The notes below the pieces were generated by a model. That model was not told the DNA's origin, searched no databases, and saw nothing but the letters and a program-made list of their open reading frames with translations. Positions 44,638-53,660 of a DNA stretch of 64,000 nt are shown here, in pieces. Every line of letters begins with the position of its first letter. Position 1 is the stretch's first letter. This stretch comes from Symsagittifera roscoffensis. Lineage: Eukaryota; Xenacoelomorpha; Acoela; Convolutidae. The DNA lies in NCBI RefSeq assembly GCF_963678635.1, contig NC_087067.1, positions 3,793,072 through 3,857,071 on the forward strand. Reading direction: 5' to 3'. The translations under genes and the position numbers were made by a program.

Positions 44638-46070
44638 AAGACTGCTCATATCAGAATAAAACCCTGAATGTTCCGACAGCATTTTAAAGTCTATGGAGTA
44701 ATTTTCGCTTCAAAAAAAAGAATAAAAATTAAGAAAAAAGAACAATTTTTTTTTCCAAAAGTCATCCCCCTGTGCGCTATGTGAAGTACAAAGTGATACA
44801 ATGCACGTTAATTGTCCCAAACTGCTCAAATTGACAATCATTTTATCCCCAAAACTTATCAAAAATGGTCACAGCTTGAATACTCTTTTTCTTAATATGA
44901 GCTCAGTATAACAACACAATTAGAATGATTTTTAAAAAGTTCGTCAAAATTGTTAGACGAAATTGTCGGTGGAAAAAACAAGACTGTTCGTATCAGTGCG
45001 AAACTTTAAATGTTTCGACTGCTTTTTAAAGGTTTATGGAGTAGCGTCGGTTTTAAAAATTTGAATCCATGTAGGAAAAAAGAACAACCATTTTTTTTGA
45101 AATCGTCTTCAAAAAATGATGAACTTTAAGATAAAATCAAAAGAAAATTTATTAAAAAACTCATTTTTTTAAATAATCCTCATACGCTATGTGATTTACA
45201 AAACGATATTTTGGCTGTGATTTTTGACTTACTCTATGAAGTCAAAAAAGTATATTTGAGCGAAGTCCAGGATGTTCCGACTGCCTGTTAAAATCTATGG
45301 AGTAGTGTTTGTTTTCAAAAATAATGAAATCTACAAAATCAAAAAAAAAATATTTTAACTTTTTTTAAAATGTCTTCCATGCGCTATGTGAATTACAAAA
45401 AGATATTTCGTCTTTGATTTTTGAACTACTAGTTAAAAAATCTCATATAAGTGCAACGCCCTGATTCTTCCGACTGCGTTTTAAAATCTATGGAGTAGTG
45501 TTATCTTAAAAAAACTGATAAAACTTTAAAAAAAGTTTTTTCCTTGAAAATTATCCTTCACGCTAAAATTAAAGTAAAAATCGGACCAAGTTGCATGCCT
45601 CATTCAATTTGAACGTTTACTATGACAGATTAACTCTTCGCTCACGCGCTAATAGCACGAAATATTTTAACTGTATTGGCAATCTTATAACTCTTCAAAA
45701 AATGCTCACAAAAAGGTTTTTTTTTTAAGTTTGAGCTCAGCTCAATAATATATTACGAAGAATTTGAAAATGTAAGTCCAAAGTGATATATTAAGCCTAT
45801 AGCAAAGTATTAAATGCACCAAATAGCATGCCTCAATTCGACTTGCAAAAAGGACTTCAACTATTTTACCTCAAAATTGATTACAGGTAAAATGTTTTGT
45901 TTTAAATTTGAACTCATGAAAACAATACCTTTCGAATGGTAAAAATAATTTAGTCAAAAACTGCTAGTTTAAAAACTTGCTAGTTTGCTATTTTTCTTAC
46001 ATATGAGCTAAAAGCCAACCCGAATACAAATGTTTTGTAGCTTACTTCGATAGTCGGAGCAATGAGTATG
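44638..46070 (+). mobile_element. Cluster of decayed hairpin-element heads with one tail
   Basis: Head-like sequences (GACTG.TC.TATCAG...CCGACTGC..TTTAAA) recur at about 44,638, 44,983, 45,245 and 45,445, each followed by TATGGAGTAG. Only one tail-like end is visible, ending in AGTCGGAGCAA near 46,060. Hairpins are mostly lost, so these are old copies. Confidence 0.55.
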
Positions 46071-46421
46071 ATTTGCTAAAACTGATGCCCTCTAGGTATC
46101 AATAATAAAGTGTATAAAATGAGGGATAACGAATTGATTCGTGGTTGACATATAAGAGCGATTTTGAATTAAATTTGTTATTTATTTTTCGGTTGATTGA
46201 CTTTACCAATTGATTGAATCAAATAAGAAAAAAATTAAATGAATTTTCCGATCTATGGGTTCCAACAAAGGTTTCACAAATGTTTTTTATTCTACATTTC
46301 CGTTCGTAATGGACAAATTTGGATTCAATCCATTCACGTCCATTACTCAAACAGGAAAAACAAATTAACCTAAAGAATAGCTTGTGCTCCCTACTGATTC
46401 TTTTGATTCGGTCATTTCATC

Positions 46422-46665
46422 AAGGGACTAGTTCTTTACCAAGCACCTACAGAGAAATTGGAACCACTTTAACATTTTTGCAGGTTTTTTAGGTTTTTTA
46501 ATTAAGGGAGTTTTTTAACAAACACCTCCTGAGAAAAATAGAACCATTTAATCATTTTTCAATTTTTGAGTAGGTTTTCTTACCAAGGGAATTTTTCATC
46601 GAACACATATTGAGAAAACTAGAACCACTTACAGATTTTGTCAGAATTTGTTTGACTAATTGGTT
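46422..46665 (+). repeat. Three diverged tandem repeats of about 81 bp
   Basis: AAGGGA..., (C)AAACACCT..., GAGAAA...TAGAACCA... recur in the same order at about 46,423, 46,504 and 46,585. Divergence is high, so this is an old tandem expansion. Confidence 0.6.
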
Positions 46666-46865
46666 TGAAATTAAATTGGAAAGACATTCTCATTCAACAA
46701 CCCGATCTTTCCACCCCTAGACTATTATTTTTTACATTCTTAATGACGACAAACCAACCAGCACTAACAAAAATCGAAAAAAGGCAGTCGGAACATGCCC
46801 TGATATACTAACGAGCATACTTTTTTTGACATATATTAGCGATTTCCCAACAAAATACATAGAAC

Positions 46866-47367
46866 AACAAGACTGCTCGTATCAGGGCGAAGCCCTGAAT
46901 GTTCCGACTGCCTTTTAAGGTTTATGGAGCAGTAATAACATTTAAAAAACAATGAAATCAAACAAAATGAAAAAAAAATCATCCCCCCACACGCCATATA
47001 AAGTACAAAAGGATGGATTTCGCTCCTTGTAACAAACCAATTATGGCAAATAAGCTTTTTTTAACCAATTTGGAACGATTTCTAAGTTGGATTAAATCTC
47101 CGCATACGCGTTAATAGCGCGAAATATATCGCGCGTTAATTGTCCCGAATTGGCCAAAATGGCAATCTTTAAACCCCCGTAAATCTACGAAAAACGATCA
47201 CAGGTGAAATATCTTTTCAAATTTGAGCTCAGGACAACAATACCTTTCGAATGATATAAAAAGATTCCGTCAAAAATGGCTAGTTAAAAAGTCGAAATTT
47301 GTCTGAAGAAAAAAAACCCACCCCGAGCACAAATATTCCGTTACTTTCGTATCGAAAGTCGGAACAA
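46866..47367 (+). mobile_element. Hairpin element, reference full-length copy (+)
   Basis: About 502 bp. Near the left end AACAAGACTGCTCGTATC is a perfect hairpin TCAGGGCGAAGCCCTGA, then TGTTCCGACT. Near the right end is a second hairpin CTTTCGTATCGAAAG, followed by the inverse AGTCGGAACA. Ends are not terminal inverted repeats, and no target duplication is evident. A hairpin about 10 nt from one end plus subterminal inverted repeats recalls non-autonomous Helentron-type elements, but I could not confirm this. The BEL element was inserted just 14 bp beyond its right end. Confidence 0.8.
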
Positions 47368-47376
47368 TTACGTTTT

Positions 47377-47381
47377 AACTT
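47377..47381 (+). repeat. 5-bp target site duplication AACTT, left copy
   Basis: AACTT here is repeated at 56,931-56,935 immediately after the 3' LTR. Five bases is the usual duplication length for BEL/Pao elements. Confidence 0.9.
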
Positions 47382-47832
47382 TGTTGCAATGCAAATGTAG
47401 AATAAAACAAGAGTATAGATGCATATAAAATAAGCACAGTTGGCTGAGTGGCCTAAGCTAACGCCGATTATATGTGTGAAATAACAGTTGACGTAGGTTC
47501 GAGTACCCCACCTGCCCATGTATTAATATACTAAAAACGGGGGTTACATCCTATTTTAACTGTTTTTTGGTTCTAATTCGGTTCAGCCTTGATTAAGGTT
47601 GACCGCCAAAAAGAGCAATTTGTCTCAAGGACATTACCGACCGGTTCTTGTGGCTAGCTTGCACCAATTTGTTTATTTTAACTGTGGATTGTTGAAATTA
47701 TGAAAGTGAGTTGTGTGAAATGTTGGCTTTTATAAATTAGTCACGATGAATGTATGTATTGCCGAGAATACTACGAGTTAAAACAATTGTTTGCCGAGCC
47801 GTTTTATACAGTTTTGGAGATTAGAGCGCACA
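47382..47832 (+). mobile_element. 5' LTR of BEL element
   Basis: Starts TGTTGCAATG and ends AGAGCGCACA. TATAAAA is at 47,424-47,430. A tRNA-like A box TGGCTGAGTGG (47,441-47,451) and a B box GGTTCGAGTAC (47,496-47,506) lie just downstream. A 79-codon minus-strand ORF across it is a shadow. Confidence 0.95.
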
Positions 47833-47835
47833 TTT

Positions 47836-47853
47836 TGGCGCCCCACAAGGGAC
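47836..47853 (+). promoter_or_regulatory. Primer binding site of BEL element
   Basis: TGGCGCCCCACAAGGGAC begins with TGG, complementary to a tRNA CCA end, three bases after the 5' LTR. This is where a tRNA primes minus-strand DNA synthesis. The tRNA was not assigned. Confidence 0.75.
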
Positions 47854-48995
47854 ACCGAGGTCTTCTCTTTACGACACCGAGGTCTTCTCTTTACGACACG
47901 AGCTTCACCGAGGGACACAGGGGACACCGAGGTCTTCTCTTTACGACACGAGCTTCATCGAGGGACACAAGGGACCTTCGAACCTTCAGGCCCAGTCGAG
48001 TATTCCAGCCGAGTATTCCTTCAGGTCTAGTATCCCAGCCTTCTGGTCCACAAGAAACTCGAGTGTATCAATTGTCCCGAGGTCCAGTTTTCTCGAGGGC
48101 CCAATTAAAGAATCTAGGGATCTATTATCGCCAATCGGAGTATCCCAGCCTTCTGGTCGACAAAAGACACCGTATCAGCAACACGAGAGACACGACGAGT
48201 GTTTCATTTGGCCGAAGTGTCCAGCTGGACGAGTTGGCAGATCCTGTGTTACAGATCCATGGTTTGACAACCCTCAACCGGTGCAGCCAATCTCCTAATT
48301 CTACATAAACTGTAAGACTCGGCTAGTTTTTTAAAAACTTTCAAATTGTGCTATAAAATTGATTAACGCTGTCATACATAGTGAGAAATTTTCCCGCAAG
48401 CTAGCCCCCGGTAATTTTTCTCAATACCCAAAATTTTTGGACAGTTCTGTTGAACTGAAATATCTTACAGTCGGTACATAGACAAACTGACTTAACATTT
48501 TTTCTCGAAACCAAAAGTTTTTGGATATATGTGAACGGAATATTAATCAGTGAAATCGAAACATAGACAAGAGGTACTGGACTAGTTTTTTGGATTGGTT
48601 TATGACTCGAACCTGCTGACCAAAATTTTCTGAAAAATTTTGTATAAAAAGTAAAAAATTGCCAAAAAATCCTCAAAACGTCTCCAGAATTCTGCGAAAC
48701 TGTGCTGTAAGATGACACCAACCTTATGTTAAATGGTCTGGTAGCGAAATATCAGGCAAATTAAGTTGAGTTTTTTCATCCTCAGGTTTCTTCCGCGTGT
48801 GTTGTTGGAACTTAACCAATTTGCCTGATCCCCCACCCACCATTGGTAAAACTGAAAGCCAGTTCGCTTCGAGTAAAACAAAGCCGTTTCAGCCCGTCAG
48901 ATTATTGACTTCGTTGCGTGACAGTAAAGTTAAGTGGTCAGGTACGGTGATATTACGTGAGTTAAGTTGAATTCTTTCATCCTCAGGTTTACTCC
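47848..48995 (+). other. BEL leader with two repeat systems
   Basis: At about 47,848-47,970, blocks of GACACCGAGGTCTTCTCTTT and GGGACAC repeat two to three times. At about 48,721-48,830 and 48,923-49,035 there are two related segments of about 200-bp period, each with TTTCATCCTCAGGTTT, a convincing 3' splice acceptor form, and GTGTGTTGTTG after it. A 184-codon frame at 47,754-48,308 starts inside the LTR and runs through these repeats; it does not look like a real protein. Confidence 0.55.
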
Positions 48996-49727
48996 GTGTG
49001 TGTTGTTGAAGTTCAACCGACCTACTTAATTTTCCAACCCCATTGGTACTTAAGCGTAACGAAGCCGTCGCATAGGTCCCCTAAGTGTATGGTATTCATT
49101 CTAGGAGCTAGTTCTTTGGATCACACGCTCCGAAAACTTCCCGCTCCGTCCCAGAAGCGCGTCAAAGATACTTGCTTTACGAAGTCAGGTTTAAGTTTGA
49201 ATTTTAACGCTAGGGACTCTCAGAAAACGATACAGTACTACCTTCATCACTACTTGTCGCACCGTAACGACCTTGTAATTTGGCACGACGCCATTAATAA
49301 CTCGATAAGTAGGCACCGCAGCAACAATAACCGCAAGCTGAGTAGTGAGCAACTTGTCAATTTGTTATTAAGGTATAGGAAAAACATTTGTGCGATCGTA
49401 TACTGTAGACGGAACGGAACCGAGGATATAGAGGAAAATTTAGAATCAACAGGTATTCTCGTTCTCAACGTCGTTAAAGACTTAATCTCTAAGGCTAAGG
49501 ACCAGGTACTAATTGAGAAGTACAAAGAGCTTCACCAGCCTCCTTCCCTTGAGTTAAAGACTCTCCTCCTTCTAAGGCGTTATAGCGCTAATCTTAACAT
49601 CCTTAAGACACGTAAGAAGCGAAACCGCTTACCCCTCAAAGCTCGGAAAGCTATAAGAAATAGGCTTCAGGTAGAAGCTTTGAGACGTCAAGTTCCCCCG
49701 TCTTGTAAGCTAATGTTGATTTACTAA
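48996..49727 (+). CDS. BEL accessory ORF, SGNH-hydrolase-like motifs (tentative)
   Basis: A 243-codon frame before gag. The more likely start is the ATG at 49,089 (212 residues), just before a hydrophobic strand ending in GASS (residues 37-40 of the longer form). A second block VIWHDAINNSIS (about 94-105) resembles the Asn-containing block of SGNH/GDSL hydrolases, whose first block is GxS-like. The GDS aspartate is replaced by Ala, so activity is uncertain. The C-terminus is Lys/Arg-rich, fitting nucleic acid binding. Esterase-like domains are known in ORF1 of some non-LTR retrotransposons. The acceptor-like site at about 48,984 lies just upstream, so it may be read from a spliced RNA. The family call is from memory. 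Confidence 0.5.
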   Translation: MCVVEVQPTYLIFQPHWYLSVTKPSHRSPKCMVFILGASSLDHTLRKLPAPSQKRVKDTCFTKSGLSLNFNARDSQKTIQYYLHHYLSHRNDLVIWHDAINNSISRHRSNNNRKLSSEQLVNLLLRYRKNICAIVYCRRNGTEDIEENLESTGILVLNVVKDLISKAKDQVLIEKYKELHQPPSLELKTLLLLRRYSANLNILKTRKKRNRLPLKARKAIRNRLQVEALRRQVPPSCKLMLIY

Positions 49728-49811
49728 TGCAAATTTGATTACGTACCAAAACAGTATCTCATTTTATTGATTGTTTTCTATAAGTGAGCATCCGTAGAAT
49801 ATTGTCAACTT

Positions 49812-52800
49812 GTGAAAAACATGGACGAAAAATTCCAAAGTAAGATACGCAAGTTATTTGAAACCCGTCTAAATCTAGAAAATGAGCTGCTTAAAGGTCA
49901 CTCATTATTACTTGAGTACATTGAGAATAATAGTCGCACTACAAAAATTGATAATGCTGTTTACAAATGTAAAATTGCGTTGGAAAAAGCTGTCGACGTC
50001 AATGAGCAATTAATCAGGTTAGCGGGAAAAACGGAAAATCCTGAAAAAATTATTGCTCAGCAAGACCTTTGGCTTAAGAAAGTAACCGAAATGAACGATA
50101 AAGTAATGCACGAAGCTCAGAGTTACAAGATGAGCCTTGAACCTTCGTCATTTCCAGCAGCCGGCATTACAGGGAGCAAGGGATCTTTACAACAAACTAG
50201 GTCTGAGACATCCTCACGCTCGCACAAAACAAGTGATTCAGCAGCACGAGTATCTGAAAACAGGTCTAAGGTCTCTAATCAGTCTAAGGATAGTAGAAAG
50301 CTTGACTCACATAAGTCTGATAAATCTGCTTCCACTCGTCATACGTCGACTGTTCGCACTATGTCATCAAGTGAGAAACGGCATGAGTTAGCTTTAGTAA
50401 AACGACGCCATGAGGAGCTGGAAAGGCAGTATCAAGTGTCTTTAAGACTTAAAGAGCAAGAGAACCGTCTTAAGTTTGAACAAAGTCAGCTGGAACTAGA
50501 GCAATTGGCTGAAAGTCATAAAAAGCAACTAATTGAAATGGAACTGAAAGCGTTTGAACTTGAGGACAGTTCATCTGAGGTTAGCGAGAAGGTAGCGGAA
50601 AGTAACTCGACAGGAGTAAGTCAACCGACTTCAAAAGTAGCAACCGATCGGACTCATGATTGGGTATACTCTTTTAGTTCACAGGCACCTCCTGACGTTG
50701 TTAGTGCGCCAGGTTTGCTGGCCTTCACTCCTGTACCCATTTCGTCAGGACCGACGACTTCCGCCCTCCTTGCTCATGCAATTCACACCAGTAATAGTCA
50801 TAACCATGAGCACACAGCATTGAGTGACCCTGGAATCCATAGTTATGGACATCGGGATATGCCTCAATTTGGCAGTGCAAGCCGTTTGCCATTGCAAGCT
50901 TCTGTTTCATTCCCAGACTCTGTTCCATTCCCAGTTAACAATATGCATTCTAGTGCACACGTGTCACCACCGTCTGCTGTTCCTTTACAGACCATGAGTT
51001 CAAACATAACTAATGGTAGTTTTGCCATCGCGCAACCGGAATCATTACCTGTCCCAATGTTACCGGCCCAACCCGGTTCCGGTTTTGTTTCTTTGTCGCC
51101 TGCATTTGCTGGTGGTGGCTTCTCATCTTCTGGAGTAAACCCAACGCCGGTTTTCTTTTCGACATCTAATTGCCATGCAGCGCCAGTCCAGACGCAACAT
51201 AATCTTCCCTTTGTTCCGCATACTGTGTCACCTAATATCAACGATTACTACACAAGTGATGCAAACTTATGGCGATTGGCAGCTACAACTCCAATCGTCA
51301 CGCCTGCTCAGTGTTGTAATGCTGGAAGCATTTTTTCTAATGTGACAACTATTGTCCCATCGTGTAACACCGCCGCTCCGTATACTAGTGGTGGGACTGT
51401 GTATTTTAATACTCCCCCAGTTCATCCACAACATGTTCCTCATTTTGTCAATCAAACTAATACTGGTTATCAGCCAGTCAACGAAGACTACGCACCGTCT
51501 CCCGCTTATCCGAACCAAGGTTGTTCATCGGATCGACCTCTCTCCGCTCGTGAATTGGCGGAATTATTAATGCATAGCCGCAAAGATCATCTTCCTGAAT
51601 GGAAGTTAGCCCAGTTTGACGGCAACCCGCTAAACTGGCACGAATGGTTTGGTCAGTTTAAGTCCACCGTTGATTCCGCTGTTCTCACCGATGATACGAA
51701 ATTGACATACTTAAAAACGCTCGTCACAGGCAAAGCAAAAACCGCAATTGCGGAGTTTAGTTATAGTGGCGTTATGTACAAGGATGCACTGGCCACCTTG
51801 CAACGGAAGTTTGGGCAACCACATGCCATTGTTGGTGCGCATCTTGATAAGCTGAATACTTTTCCTCCACTTAAGATGCACAATTCGGAAAATGTCATTA
51901 GTTTCTCCTCTGCCATATCTGGCCTCGTAGCAGTTTTCAAATCATTGTCTTTCAACGATGATCTAAAGAGTGTTAACCTGTTATACCAAGCTGTTAGTAA
52001 ACTTCCGCCTAACCTCAAGGAGGCTTGGTCAATGCATACTGTTAGACATAATTGGCAGCGACCAACACTCTTAGACTTTAACAACTGGTTGAAAGAAAAG
52101 GCCGAGGGGCATGAAAGATTACGTTTACTCAGCTCTAAGGCAAAAAACGAAGAACCGGTTAAACCAAAAACAACCAAAGTTTTTGCAGCCAATAGCCAGG
52201 TAACTAGTAAGGCTCAGGATAAGTCTAAGTTTCCGCCGTGCGTTTTGTGTAAGGGTTGTCATGCATTGTGGAATTGTGCTGTTTTTAAGGAAAAGAATGC
52301 TACTCAGCGAGCAAAATACGTAGCTGAACAGAAACTTTGCTTCGCTTGCCTCAATGGCAATCATAGTTTCCGGCAATGTTCTAGAGCAAAAAAGTGCCCA
52401 AAGCCAGAGTGTGATAGCACACATAATGTCTTGCTCCATGGAGCCGAAAGAATATTTCCTCGGAAGGAAAATTCAAATGTCTCGAATAAGGCTGGAACAA
52501 ACAAATCCAAGGAGAATACAAACACTTCCGTCCATGCCGCTGTTAGTGATGTACATGAGATTGAATCTTCTAAAGGGTTGTTGCCAATTGCAACACTTGG
52601 TGTATCCTCGGATGTAACCAGTCTCCTGACGTTGGTTCTTTGTGATAGTGCATCGACTCACTCCTGGGTATCTTCGTCACTCGTAAACCGTCTCGGCTTA
52701 GTAGGGGAGCCCGTTAACTTGTCAATTAGTGGTTTCAATTCGACCACCGTTGTTGAGACTCAGAGGGTCAAGTTTACAGTTTCCTCCGAGCCGAATAATA

Positions 52801-53615
52801 GTGATTTCGTATTTTCTCTCTGTGCATATGTTAAAGACAGTATTCGGATTGGTTCCGAATTAATCAATATTGCTGATTTGCAGAATAAATATCCACAATT
52901 AGCACCTATTAAGCCCATTCAATATACTTATGAGGACGTTGAAGTTATTATCGGACAAGACTACTACCACGCCGTTAGACCCATTGAGTTCATCTTGGGA
53001 GATGATAAAAACTCACCGTGTTCCGTTCGCCTACCGATAGGTTGGGTCTTAAGCGGTCCGTTGCCGCCGTCCGGTAATTCTACTTCTTCGTGTTTCAAGT
53101 GTGTTGTTGAAGATTCTTCTCTGACCGACCAGATAAAATCCTGGTACGAGTTGGAATCGTATGGTGCTTTCAAACAAGTCGATGCCCGTTCCGCCGCGGA
53201 TAAACAGGCTTTATCCATCCTCAATTCTGAAACCGTTCACAATGGCGAAAGATACATTGTGCCTATGCTTTGGATTGATAGTAATGTCAGTCTACCAAAC
53301 AATTATTACTCGTCACTCGCCCAATTTAAATCATTGGAAAGAAGGTTAAGTAAAGACCCTGAGCTGCGCAAAAGATACGCAGAAACAATTAGAGAGGACA
53401 TTAGGAAAGGCTATGTCGTTACCGTCGAACCGCATGATCCACGTAAGCGTTCCGATCGCGAGTGGTATCTTCCGCACCATCCCGTCGTAAATCCGAATAA
53501 GCCGGGTAAGGTGCGCCGAGTCCTTAATGGGGCTTCTAAGTTTCACGGAACATCCTTAAATAAGTCCTTATTGGTGGGTCCTGACCTACTCCAAAATTTA
53601 ATTTTGGTGCTTTAG
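49812..53615 (+). CDS. gag-pol: BEL Gag-protease-RT, first part, ended by TAG in RT
   Basis: 1267 residues. Residues 1-280 contain charged coiled-coil-like Glu/Lys/Arg-rich stretches, about 280-580 is a Ser/Pro/Thr/Ala-rich linker, and a Gag region like that of BEL/Pao elements begins near 597. Zinc-finger Cys/His clusters begin at C810 and C843. The aspartic protease motif reads DSA, starting at D945. The start of the reverse transcriptase follows (about 1216 onward, WYLPHHPV, VLNGASKF). The frame ends at TAG 53,613-53,615. The downstream ORF continues in the same frame after 15 sense codons, so this was one polyprotein frame. A single base change such as TTG to TAG would explain the stop. 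Programmed readthrough inside RT would be unusual. Confidence 0.9.
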   Translation: MKNMDEKFQSKIRKLFETRLNLENELLKGHSLLLEYIENNSRTTKIDNAVYKCKIALEKAVDVNEQLIRLAGKTENPEKIIAQQDLWLKKVTEMNDKVMHEAQSYKMSLEPSSFPAAGITGSKGSLQQTRSETSSRSHKTSDSAARVSENRSKVSNQSKDSRKLDSHKSDKSASTRHTSTVRTMSSSEKRHELALVKRRHEELERQYQVSLRLKEQENRLKFEQSQLELEQLAESHKKQLIEMELKAFELEDSSSEVSEKVAESNSTGVSQPTSKVATDRTHDWVYSFSSQAPPDVVSAPGLLAFTPVPISSGPTTSALLAHAIHTSNSHNHEHTALSDPGIHSYGHRDMPQFGSASRLPLQASVSFPDSVPFPVNNMHSSAHVSPPSAVPLQTMSSNITNGSFAIAQPESLPVPMLPAQPGSGFVSLSPAFAGGGFSSSGVNPTPVFFSTSNCHAAPVQTQHNLPFVPHTVSPNINDYYTSDANLWRLAATTPIVTPAQCCNAGSIFSNVTTIVPSCNTAAPYTSGGTVYFNTPPVHPQHVPHFVNQTNTGYQPVNEDYAPSPAYPNQGCSSDRPLSARELAELLMHSRKDHLPEWKLAQFDGNPLNWHEWFGQFKSTVDSAVLTDDTKLTYLKTLVTGKAKTAIAEFSYSGVMYKDALATLQRKFGQPHAIVGAHLDKLNTFPPLKMHNSENVISFSSAISGLVAVFKSLSFNDDLKSVNLLYQAVSKLPPNLKEAWSMHTVRHNWQRPTLLDFNNWLKEKAEGHERLRLLSSKAKNEEPVKPKTTKVFAANSQVTSKAQDKSKFPPCVLCKGCHALWNCAVFKEKNATQRAKYVAEQKLCFACLNGNHSFRQCSRAKKCPKPECDSTHNVLLHGAERIFPRKENSNVSNKAGTNKSKENTNTSVHAAVSDVHEIESSKGLLPIATLGVSSDVTSLLTLVLCDSASTHSWVSSSLVNRLGLVGEPVNLSISGFNSTTVVETQRVKFTVSSEPNNSDFVFSLCAYVKDSIRIGSELINIADLQNKYPQLAPIKPIQYTYEDVEVIIGQDYYHAVRPIEFILGDDKNSPCSVRLPIGWVLSGPLPPSGNSTSSCFKCVVEDSSLTDQIKSWYELESYGAFKQVDARSAADKQALSILNSETVHNGERYIVPMLWIDSNVSLPNNYYSSLAQFKSLERRLSKDPELRKRYAETIREDIRKGYVVTVEPHDPRKRSDREWYLPHHPVVNPNKPGKVRRVLNGASKFHGTSLNKSLLVGPDLLQNLILVL

Positions 53616-53660
53616 CGATTCCGTCAACATAAGTACGCCGTCTCCGCGGATATAGAGGGT

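Noticed and set aside
47754-48308. 184-codon ORF from the BEL LTR into the leader
   Set aside because: It crosses the primer binding site and the leader's short repeats, and its peptide merely mirrors those DNA repeats.
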